In this document: positions 6,029-12,084 of the stretch, in pieces
Layout: every line of letters begins with the position of its first letter
How positions within the stretch are numbered: position 1 is the first letter of the stretch
NCBI GenBank assembly: GCA_009787485.1
Contig: WQWP01000071.1
Location: 1 to 12,084, forward strand
Length of the DNA: 12,084 nucleotides
Direction: 5' to 3'
From: Lentimicrobiaceae bacterium
GTDB taxonomy: Bacteria; Bacteroidota; Bacteroidia; Bacteroidales; WCHB1-69
Translations under genes and position numbers: made by a program
The notes under the pieces: generated by a model
Databases searched by the model: none
Seen by the model: only the letters and a program-made list of their open reading frames with translations
Told to the model about the DNA's origin: nothing

Positions 6029-9000
6029 TTACTTCCCTGCCATCTTCTTATACTGTCCATACCGCCACTTCGCATTCTCCTCGCAAGCTTTAAACAACTC
6101 GGCAGCCTCATCCGGGAAAGTGCTGATAAGCGAAGCATACCGCACTTCCGATTTCAAGTAATCCTGGAATTTGCTCCAATCAGGTTCTTTACTATCTAAT
6201 ATAAATGGATTCTCGCCTTGGGCTTCCAAATCAGGGTTATATCTCCACAAGTGCCAATAACCGCACTCAACAGCCAACTTTTGCTCAAATTGCGTTTTGC
6301 CCATGCCCAATTTTAATCCGTGGGCAATACAAGGGGCGTATGCAATAATGATAGAGGGCCCGTTGTAGGCTTCTGCTTCTTTCAACGCTTTGAGCCACTG
6401 TGTTTGTGATGCGCCGATAGCTACTTGCGCTACGTAAACATATCCGTAAGAAGCGGCAATTACGCCAAGGTCTTTTTTGCGGATTTTTTTACCGGATGTC
6501 GCAAATTTAGCTACCGCACCTGCCGGCGTAGCCTTTGAAGATTGTCCGCCGGTGTTGGAATATACTTCGGTGTCCATCACTAATATGTTCACATCTTCTC
6601 CGGAAGCAATCACATGGTCTAAACCACCGAAGCCAATGTCGTACGCCCAACCGTCTCCACCAAAAATCCATTGCGATTTTTTCACTAAATATTGCTTTAA
6701 ATTCATAATTTGTTTGCAAAATTGACAATCGCAATTTTCGGCAATCGGAATAATTAGATTGGTAATACGTTGGGTTTCAATCGTGCTGTTTTTATTGTCA
6801 ATCCATTCCTGGAATAACGCTTTCAATTCGCTGCTGCATTTGTTGCAGGTTTTGATAGCTTCTGCCATCAGGCGTTCAATTCTGTTGCGCATTTGCTTCA
6901 CGGCGAGCGCCATACCGAAGCCGTATTCGGCATTGTCTTCAAACAGAGAGTTAGCCCAAGCCGGTCCGAAGCCCGTTTTTTTGTTTTTGCAATACGGAGT
7001 TGCCGGCGCAGAGCCACCATAAATAGAAGAGCAACCGGTAGCGTTTGCCACCATCATTTGCTCGCCAAATAGTTGCGTAACGGTTTTGATATAAGGAGTT
7101 TCTCCACAGCCAATACAAGCGCCCGAAAACTCAAACAACGGTTGTGCAAATTGAGAATTTTTCACATTCGCCGCTTTGTTAATTAAGTGGTCTTTGTATG
7201 CCACATGAACTTCCATATAATCGAAATGTTCTTGTTCTTTCATTTGATCTTCAAGAAGTTCCATCTCTAACGCTTTGATTTTAGACGGACAAACATCGGC
7301 GCAGTTGCCACAACCCGAACAATCTAATGGGGATAGTTGCATGCGGAATTGTAAACCGTCAAACTCTTTACCTATAGCCTTCAAAGTTGCCGGAGTTCCG
7401 GGGCATCCTGCCAATTCTTTCTCATTTAATAAATAAGGACGAATCGCAGCGTGAGGACACACCAACGCGCATTGGTTACATTGGATACAGTTCTCCGGAA
7501 TCCATGCGGGCACATGCACGGCGATACCGCGTTTTTCGTAAGCGGTGGTTCCTGCAGGGAAAGTTCCATCTTCGTAGCCCAAGAATGCACTCACCGGAAG
7601 ATTATCTCCCTTTTGCGCCGTCATCGGCTCTGCAATATTTTTAATAAAGTCGGGAATATCGCGGGTATCGGGCGCTTTCTTCACTTCAATTTTTGCCCAT
7701 TCCGCAGGAATCTCCACTTTAATTACATCAGCACCAACATCTACAGAGGCATAGTTCATGGCTACCACGTTTTCACCCTTGTTGCCGTATGTTTTATCAA
7801 TCGCTTTTTTCATTTCTTTAACAGCTGTTTCGTAAGGAATTACCTCCGAAATTTTGAAAAATGCCGATTGTAAAATAGTGTTAGTCCGGTTGCCCAAACC
7901 TATTTTCTCTGCCAATTCCGTGGCATTGATAATATACAAGCTGATGTTGTTTTCAGCCAAATATTTTTTAACGTAGTCGGGCAAACGTTTTTTGGTTTCT
8001 TCTACATCCCACAATGAATTATATAATAATGTACCACCTTTTTTCAGACCTTTCAGTGTGTCGTATTTTTCTAAATAGGAAGGCACATGCACAGCAACAA
8101 AGTCCGGAGTTCCAACCAAATAAGGCGCCAAAATCGGCTCATCTCCAAAACGCAAGTGCGAGCAGGTAAAACCACCCGATTTTTTTGAGTCGTAAGCAAA
8201 ATAAGCCTGCGAATATTTATCCGTATTATCGCCAATAATTTTGATAGAGTTTTTGTTGGCGCCTACCGTACCATCTGCGCCCAAGCCATAGAATTTAGCT
8301 TCATAAGTGCCTTTCGGCAATATGGAAATTTCGGGTAGCAACGGTAAGGATTTGTAAGTAACGTCGTCTGTAATACCTATAGTAAATTGATTTTTCGGAT
8401 TTTCTGCTGCCAAATTATTGAAAACAGACACCATCATCGCCGGCGTGGTATCTTTTGAAGACAATCCGTAGCGCCCCCCGATAATCATAGGTTTGCATTC
8501 GGCAGGAATATCTTTGCAAGAAGCAAATGCTTCAACTACATCTAAATAAAGCGGATCTCCATTTGCGCCAATCTCTTTCGTTCTGTCTAAAACGCAGATG
8601 CGTTGTGTTGTTTCCGGAAACACCATTCCTAAATATTTCACAGAGAAAGGGCGATACAGGTGCACGGAAATCAAGCCTGTTTTTTTACCATCGGCGTTCA
8701 ATTTATCCACAACGGTTTTCAAAGTGCTGGTAATGGACCCCATAGCTATCACCACGTCGGTAGCATCGGCAGCCCCATGATAAGTAAACGGCGCATATTT
8801 TCTGCCGGTAATTTTGGAAATTTCTTCCATATATTCGTTCACGATGTCGGGCAGCGCTTCGTGGAATTTATTTTGCAACTCGCGCGTTTGGAAATATATA
8901 TCCGGATTTTGAGCGGTGCCACGCGTTACGGGATGTTCCGGATTTAAAGCATTATCTCTAAAATATTGCAATGCTTTTTGGTCAATCAAATGTTTGAGCA

Positions 9001-9571
9001 CTTCCTGATCGGCAGCTTCTACTTTTTGCATTTCGTGAGAAGTTCTGAAGCCGTCGAAGAAGTGCAGGAACGGCATGCGTGCTTTGATAGCGGCAAGGTG
9101 CGCCACCGGAGCAATATCCATAATTTCTTGCACAGATCCGGTTGCCAACATGGCGAAACCGGTTTGGCGCGTACTCATCACATCGGAGTGGTCGCCAAAA
9201 ATTGACAACGCCTGCGCCGCCAAAGAGCGCGCCGAAACGTGGAACACGCCCGGAAGCAACTCACCGGCAATTTTATACATATTGGGGATCATCAATAACA
9301 ATCCTTGAGACGCAGTGTAAGTAGAGGTTAACGCTCCTGCTTGCAAAGAGCCGTGTACCGCACCGGCAGCGCCCGCTTCCGACTGCATTTCCACTACTTT
9401 TACGGTTTCTCCGAAAATATTTTTTTGCCCATAAGCCGACCACTCATCCACATACTCTGCCATAGTAGAGCTCGGGGTTATCGGATATATAGCGGCTATT
9501 TCGCTAAACATGTAAGCCACATGGGCTGCGGCGTAATTTCCATCACAGGATATAAACTTTTTTTCTGACAT
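6029..9571 (-). CDS. nifJ: Pyruvate:ferredoxin (flavodoxin) oxidoreductase, single-chain
   Basis: 1180 residues, the full length of homodimeric PFOR. It oxidises pyruvate plus CoA to acetyl-CoA and CO2, passing electrons to ferredoxin or flavodoxin in the cytoplasm. The N-terminal part has YPITPSS (29-35), the TPP-activating Glu65 in MQSEAGAAG, and STRQTGFA with the substrate-contacting Arg. The ferredoxin domain has two intact 4Fe-4S motifs: CIQCNQCALVC (695-705) and CSGCGNCADVC (751-761). The proximal cluster ligands are all present: Cys819 and Cys822 (CIGCGE), Cys847 (ATGCSS) and Cys1081 (APCIAHG). TPP/Mg binding is seen in GGDGWAYDIG (Asp973) and DTEVYSNTGGQ. Nothing is broken. It follows clpP on the same strand with an 82-bp gap containing a dispersed repeat. 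I found no promoter match in that gap, so it may be co-transcribed. Confidence 0.98.
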   Translation of the reverse strand: MSEKKFISCDGNYAAAHVAYMFSEIAAIYPITPSSTMAEYVDEWSAYGQKNIFGETVKVVEMQSEAGAAGAVHGSLQAGALTSTYTASQGLLLMIPNMYKIAGELLPGVFHVSARSLAAQALSIFGDHSDVMSTRQTGFAMLATGSVQEIMDIAPVAHLAAIKARMPFLHFFDGFRTSHEMQKVEAADQEVLKHLIDQKALQYFRDNALNPEHPVTRGTAQNPDIYFQTRELQNKFHEALPDIVNEYMEEISKITGRKYAPFTYHGAADATDVVIAMGSITSTLKTVVDKLNADGKKTGLISVHLYRPFSVKYLGMVFPETTQRICVLDRTKEIGANGDPLYLDVVEAFASCKDIPAECKPMIIGGRYGLSSKDTTPAMMVSVFNNLAAENPKNQFTIGITDDVTYKSLPLLPEISILPKGTYEAKFYGLGADGTVGANKNSIKIIGDNTDKYSQAYFAYDSKKSGGFTCSHLRFGDEPILAPYLVGTPDFVAVHVPSYLEKYDTLKGLKKGGTLLYNSLWDVEETKKRLPDYVKKYLAENNISLYIINATELAEKIGLGNRTNTILQSAFFKISEVIPYETAVKEMKKAIDKTYGNKGENVVAMNYASVDVGADVIKVEIPAEWAKIEVKKAPDTRDIPDFIKNIAEPMTAQKGDNLPVSAFLGYEDGTFPAGTTAYEKRGIAVHVPAWIPENCIQCNQCALVCPHAAIRPYLLNEKELAGCPGTPATLKAIGKEFDGLQFRMQLSPLDCSGCGNCADVCPSKIKALEMELLEDQMKEQEHFDYMEVHVAYKDHLINKAANVKNSQFAQPLFEFSGACIGCGETPYIKTVTQLFGEQMMVANATGCSSIYGGSAPATPYCKNKKTGFGPAWANSLFEDNAEYGFGMALAVKQMRNRIERLMAEAIKTCNKCSSELKALFQEWIDNKNSTIETQRITNLIIPIAENCDCQFCKQIMNLKQYLVKKSQWIFGGDGWAYDIGFGGLDHVIASGEDVNILVMDTEVYSNTGGQSSKATPAGAVAKFATSGKKIRKKDLGVIAASYGYVYVAQVAIGASQTQWLKALKEAEAYNGPSIIIAYAPCIAHGLKLGMGKTQFEQKLAVECGYWHLWRYNPDLEAQGENPFILDSKEPDWSKFQDYLKSEVRYASLISTFPDEAAELFKACEENAKWRYGQYKKMAGK

Positions 9572-9608
9572 AAATGTTGATTTTTAATTTTTAAAATTTT
9601 ATTCTATA

Positions 9609-9633
9609 TCCGTCAGTTAAAACTGACGGCAAT
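9609..9633 (-). repeat. Dispersed 25-bp hairpin element, copy 2
   Basis: It is identical over 25 bp to 1029-1053, with core ccgtcagttaaaactgacgg at 9610-9629. It lies in the clpP-nifJ gap in the same orientation relative to the upstream gene as the first copy does to nusB, again directly after an AATTRRR heptad array. No T-tract follows, so it is unlikely to be a strong terminator. Confidence 0.93.
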
Positions 9634-9659
9634 TAATTCCTAATTCTTAATTCCTAATT
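9632..9659 (-). repeat. Four-copy AATTRRR heptad array at the 3' end of clpP
   Basis: On the minus strand it reads AATTAGG, AATTAAG, AATTAGG, AATTAAT, then runs into the hairpin element. The TAG stop of clpP (9654-9656) lies within the first unit. This is the same arrangement as behind nusB, with different copy number and unit variants. Confidence 0.9.
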
Positions 9660-10328
9660 TTTACCCTTCCTTACCAGTACCTCATCAATCATCCCATACT
9701 CTTTGGCTTCGGCGGCAACCATCCAATAGTCGCGGTCGCTGTCTTTCCATACTTCTTCGTAGGTTCTGCCGCTGTGCTTTGCTATAATTTCGTACAACTC
9801 TTTCTTGAGCTTTTGAATTTCGCGGGCTTCGATTTCTATATCTGAGGCTTGCCCTTGCGTGCCTCCCATCGGCTGGTGAATCATGATGCGCGAGTGAGGC
9901 AAAGCAAATCGTTTTTCTTTGGCGCCGGAACATAACAACACTGCTGCCATTGAGGCTGCAATTCCCGTACATATTGTGTGAATATCCGGTTTTAAATATT
10001 GCATGGTATCGTAAATGCCCAAACCGGCATACACGCTTCCGCCGGGGGAGTTGATATAAATTTGAATATCTTGTTCCGCATTTTGCGACTCTAAGAACAA
10101 CAATTGCGCCTGAATAATATTCGCCACATCATCGTAAATAGGAACGCCCAAAAAGATAATGCGGTCTTTCATCAATCTTGAAAAAACGTCCAATTGCGTA
10201 ATGTTCATCGGACGTTCCTCTATAATATAAGGGGTTAGATAATTCTTGGCAATAGATTGATACTGCTCCAGTCTTAAACTACTTATGCCGTGGTGTTTGA
10301 CGGCGTATTTTTGGAATTCGGTTTTCAT
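9654..10328 (-). CDS. clpP: ATP-dependent Clp protease proteolytic subunit ClpP
   Basis: 224 residues; slightly longer than E. coli ClpP through a ~30-residue N-terminal extension, common in Bacteroidota. The serine protease triad is visible: Ser126 (GIAASMAA), His151 (RIMIHQP) and Asp200 (SDRDYWM). The oxyanion/strand region INSPGGSVYAGLGIYDTM (92-109) is intact. ClpP forms the tetradecameric peptidase chamber fed by ClpX or ClpA-type unfoldases. It lies downstream of tig as in most bacteria, but the expected clpX is not next; nifJ is. The ATG at 10328 follows an A-rich leader with no Shine-Dalgarno sequence. Its TAG stop is contributed by a heptad repeat. Confidence 0.97.
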   Translation of the reverse strand: MKTEFQKYAVKHHGISSLRLEQYQSIAKNYLTPYIIEERPMNITQLDVFSRLMKDRIIFLGVPIYDDVANIIQAQLLFLESQNAEQDIQIYINSPGGSVYAGLGIYDTMQYLKPDIHTICTGIAASMAAVLLCSGAKEKRFALPHSRIMIHQPMGGTQGQASDIEIEAREIQKLKKELYEIIAKHSGRTYEEVWKDSDRDYWMVAAEAKEYGMIDEVLVRKGKN

Positions 10329-10368
10329 TTGTTTTTTTGTTTTTTTTTATTTTTATATAAACTACCCC

Positions 10369-10436
10369 GCCCTTCGGGCACCCCTTTAAAAATTTGAAGG
10401 GGAATCTCTTTTGTCATTCCGAGCAAAGCGAGGAAT
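10369..10436. repeat. Stack of three short stem-loops between tig and clpP
   Basis: Three adjoining imperfect hairpins fill most of the 115-bp gap. (a) gccc/gggc around ttc at 10369-10379. (b) cccctt/aagggg at 10381-10386 and 10397-10402 with an A/T loop. (c) attccgagc-aaa-gcgaggaat at 10416-10436, where tandem GA/GA mismatches interrupt a 7-bp stem. From memory, (c) resembles a sequence seen dispersed in many Bacteroidota genomes. The rest of the gap (10329-10360) is a T-rich run ahead of clpP. No promoter match was seen. Confidence 0.65.
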
Positions 10437-10443
10437 CCCGTTC

Positions 10444-11916
10444 CTATTCTGTTTTTTTCTTCGCCGGTGAACGTCTTGTTTTTTTAGGCTTCTCCTCCCC
10501 TTCTACACTTTCTCCTTTCTCCTTTTCTCCCTTCTCCTTTTTCCTTTTCTCCTTTTTCACTTCAATTTCCCCCCGTTCGGCAGCGGTTGTACCGCCGTCG
10601 CCTTTTCCGGCTAAAAATGCTACAAACTGATTAAAATCTCCGGTCAGTTCTTCCGTATTCATTTTCGATTGCAGCAACGCCATGATTTTAAAATCAAACA
10701 GTTGGTCGTACAATTGTTTCACTTGTTTTTTGTCTTTCACAGCTTCTTCTGCCATTTGATTCAATCGCTCTTCTACATCCGCCAAGTTAAATTGCATGAA
10801 ATAGTTTTGGTAATAGAAGTTACGGATATGATTTTTTATTTCATCTAACGTAACCTCTACATTTTCAGCTTTAGCTAACTTGCTTTCTATCAATTGCCAT
10901 TTGAAGGAATCTACATATTTTTCCCACTCATGGGTTAATTGTTCTTCCGTAATTTCAGCATTATTTCTAAGAATGTAACGTTTGATAAAATCTTCGGGCA
11001 ACTCCATAGGAATGTTTTGAATCAACAAAGTGATCGCATCATTCATAAATTTTCTATCGGTTTCTTGTTTCCATTGGGCTTCAATTTGCTGGGCGGCAAT
11101 ATTTTCAAACTCTTTTACAGAAGCAACTGCGCCATCCGGAAATGCTTTTTTGAAAAACTCGGCATTCATTTCAGCCGGATTTACCCGTCCGATGGAAGTT
11201 ATGGTTACCTCAACATTTCCAACATTATTTTCATCAAAATTTTCATCTGATTTTTTCAAGAATTTTTTCAGATTTTCAACAGATGTGAACATTTCTTTGA
11301 AGTCAACACTCACTACATCATCTACTTTTTTTCCGATAAACCATTTTTTTCCTTTTTCTGTTAAATCTTTTACAAAGAAGAAACTATTTTCGTTTTCACC
11401 CCATTTCACCGATGCATAATCATCCTCTTTTTCAATAATTTCCGGATGAATATAATCGCCATGGCGTTTTCTGATTTGATTCATGTAATCTTCAATTTCC
11501 TCTTTGTTGGCTTCAATTCTAAATGCTTTCATTAATGGTAATGCGGCAAAATCCAGTTCATATTCGGGTTGAACAGCAAATTCAAATGTAAAAATAAAAT
11601 CTTCTTTATTTTCAAAATCAACGGACGACAGTTCTTCTATCAACATTGGTTCAAACATAATATTGATGTTATTTTTTTGAAAATAATCGTACAGGCTCTC
11701 GCTGGCAATTTTATTTACTTCTTCTGCGATGAGTGGTTTTTCGTAATTTCTTTTAATCAAGCCCATTGGCGCATTACCTACGCGAAATCCGGGAATTTGC
11801 GCCGTTCTTCTATATTTTTTCAAAGCGGCTTCAACATTGCCTTCATAATCTGCTTTAGGAACCTCGATACATAATTGTTGTACATTTCCGTCTGCTTTTT
11901 CGTGTGTAACATTCAT
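10444..11916 (-). CDS. tig: Trigger factor (ribosome-associated chaperone), with repeat-derived charged tail
   Basis: 490 residues, longer than E. coli Tig (432) because of a charged tail. The N-terminal ribosome-binding domain (about 1-120) holds IPGFRVGNAP at 41-50; the docking loop normally reads FRK, and here the Lys46 position is Val. A divergent FKBP-like middle region (about 150-245) is hard to recognise and may lack isomerase activity, as is usual in Bacteroidota. The helical C-terminal chaperone domain (about 255-435) contains IPMELPEDFIKRYI. Residues about 452-490 are almost entirely Lys, Glu, Gly and Arg; most of this tail is encoded by a purine-only 7-8 nt repeat and ends RRSPAKKKTE. 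It is first in the tig-clpP-nifJ block with a candidate promoter upstream. Confidence 0.94.
   Translation of the reverse strand: MNVTHEKADGNVQQLCIEVPKADYEGNVEAALKKYRRTAQIPGFRVGNAPMGLIKRNYEKPLIAEEVNKIASESLYDYFQKNNINIMFEPMLIEELSSVDFENKEDFIFTFEFAVQPEYELDFAALPLMKAFRIEANKEEIEDYMNQIRKRHGDYIHPEIIEKEDDYASVKWGENENSFFFVKDLTEKGKKWFIGKKVDDVVSVDFKEMFTSVENLKKFLKKSDENFDENNVGNVEVTITSIGRVNPAEMNAEFFKKAFPDGAVASVKEFENIAAQQIEAQWKQETDRKFMNDAITLLIQNIPMELPEDFIKRYILRNNAEITEEQLTHEWEKYVDSFKWQLIESKLAKAENVEVTLDEIKNHIRNFYYQNYFMQFNLADVEERLNQMAEEAVKDKKQVKQLYDQLFDFKIMALLQSKMNTEELTGDFNQFVAFLAGKGDGGTTAAERGEIEVKKEKRKKEKGEKEKGESVEGEEKPKKTRRSPAKKKTE
10514..10557 (-). repeat. Purine-only heptad-like array encoding the trigger factor tail
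   Basis: Plus-strand units cctttct, ccttttct, cccttct, ccttttt, ccttttct, ccttttt (lengths 7, 8, 7, 7, 8, 7) run without a break. The coding strand is A/G only, so no stop codon can occur in any frame; it is translated as a Lys/Glu/Gly-rich tract. More degenerate units extend a little on the 10500-10513 side. Confidence 0.8.
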
Positions 11917-11952
11917 AAAAAATGGTTAAAATATTTTCAAACTCAATAACTT

Positions 11953-11970
11953 ACTTTTTTTAAAAAAAGT
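11953..11970. repeat. 18-bp perfect palindrome in the tig leader
   Basis: The sequence acttttttt followed by aaaaaaagt is perfectly self-complementary with no spacer. It lies directly downstream of the candidate -7 box, roughly at the predicted transcription start of tig, 37 nt before the ATG. It could be an operator-like site or simply an A/T run with chance symmetry. Confidence 0.6.
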
Positions 11971-11973
11971 GTG

Positions 11974-12002
11974 CGAAAGTATATTTTTTTTTGAAGTACT
12001 AA
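11974..12002 (-). promoter_or_regulatory. Candidate promoter for tig (tig-clpP-nifJ)
   Basis: On the minus strand TTAG (11999-12002), a 17-nt spacer and TACTTTCG (11974-11981) are each one base off the Bacteroidota consensus TTTG and TAnnTTTG. The second box is followed by C, as in the surA promoter. Predicted transcription would start about 50 nt before the tig ATG. Confidence 0.5.
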
Positions 12003-12016
12003 GAGGGCTTTAATAT

Positions 12017-12039
12017 ATAAGGTTTTTACCTTATTTTTT
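12017..12039 (+). terminator. Terminator-like hairpin upstream of tig
   Basis: The arms ataaggt (12017-12023) and accttat (12028-12034) enclose tttt and are followed by an uninterrupted T-tract to 12039 on the plus strand. No plus-strand gene in the window reads into it. On the minus strand the following sequence is only AT-rich, so it might instead serve a gene ending just beyond, near 12040. Direction is unsure. Confidence 0.35.
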
Positions 12040-12084
12040 ACGTTTTATTTTTTGAAATAACTGCCGATTGCATAAAGTGGCACA
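12040..12084. other. Window edge, no gene assignable
   Basis: All three minus-strand frames here reach a stop shortly before the hairpin (for example VPLYAIGSYFKK-stop from 12083, or a Lys-rich ending at 12031). A gene ending on the minus strand is therefore possible, but the fragment is too short to choose a frame or family. No tRNA structure is recognisable. Confidence 0.3.

Noticed and set aside
6017..6030. Imperfect stem aacg...cgtt between the convergent tatD and nifJ stops
   Set aside because: Only 4-bp arms with mismatches and no T-tract; too weak to call a terminator, and it overlaps the nifJ stop.
7451..7873. 140-codon open frame on the plus strand inside nifJ
   Set aside because: It lies wholly antisense to conserved PFOR coding sequence, has no start context, and the product resembles no family. 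It is a shadow of nifJ codon use.

Overview
The window reads as a chromosomal stretch from a member of the Bacteroidota. The evidence is the AT-rich DNA and the A/T-rich starts without clear Shine-Dalgarno sequences. Two upstream regions also resemble the Bacteroidota promoter (-33 TTTG, -7 TAnnTTTG). The protein set fits as well: a long-form NusB, a DUF1573 lipoprotein, a MoxR ATPase next to a SurA-like foldase, and a trigger factor of the long Bacteroidota type. A complete single-chain pyruvate:ferredoxin oxidoreductase suggests anaerobic or microaerobic central metabolism. I cannot place it to genus.

Left block, minus strand (2731 down to 1): mntA-hepT, nusB, DUF1573 lipoprotein, yajC, coaE (only its first 21 codons lie in the window). 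The MntA/HepT pair is a nucleotidyltransferase antitoxin with a HEPN ribonuclease toxin. It sits only 6 nt upstream of nusB, so a mobile-type toxin-antitoxin pair is probably co-transcribed with an essential transcription/ribosome-biogenesis factor. The rest of the block covers envelope and secretion work (YajC, lipoprotein) and the last step of coenzyme A synthesis (CoaE).

Middle block, plus strand (2902 to 6015): surA-like periplasmic foldase, moxR, tatD. These are tightly packed (11 nt gap, then an 8-nt overlap) behind a good Bacteroidota-type promoter in the 170-bp divergent region at 2732-2901. The block converges on the next one with only 13 nt between stop codons.

Right block, minus strand (11916 down to 6029): tig, clpP, nifJ. 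Tig and ClpP form the usual proteostasis pair. The customary third gene clpX is absent and nifJ occupies its place, with a dispersed repeat at the junction. Upstream of tig are a promoter-like sequence, an 18-bp perfect palindrome and a terminator-like hairpin. The last ~45 bp hold nothing assignable.

The main unexplained signal is not a gene but a family of short repeats built on a 7-bp period. Arrays lie at about 424-473, 909-936, 990-1017, 1056-1104, 9632-9659 and 10514-10557. At two places (behind nusB and behind clpP) the same composite occurs in the same orientation: the stop codon lies inside the first AATTRRR heptad, then come more heptads, then an identical 25-bp hairpin element. At two other places heptad arrays are translated, one in the signal peptide of the DUF1573 lipoprotein and one in the charged tail of trigger factor. 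Otherwise the window is conserved housekeeping DNA; I see no CRISPR, prophage, IS element, rRNA or tRNA, and no novel multi-gene system.
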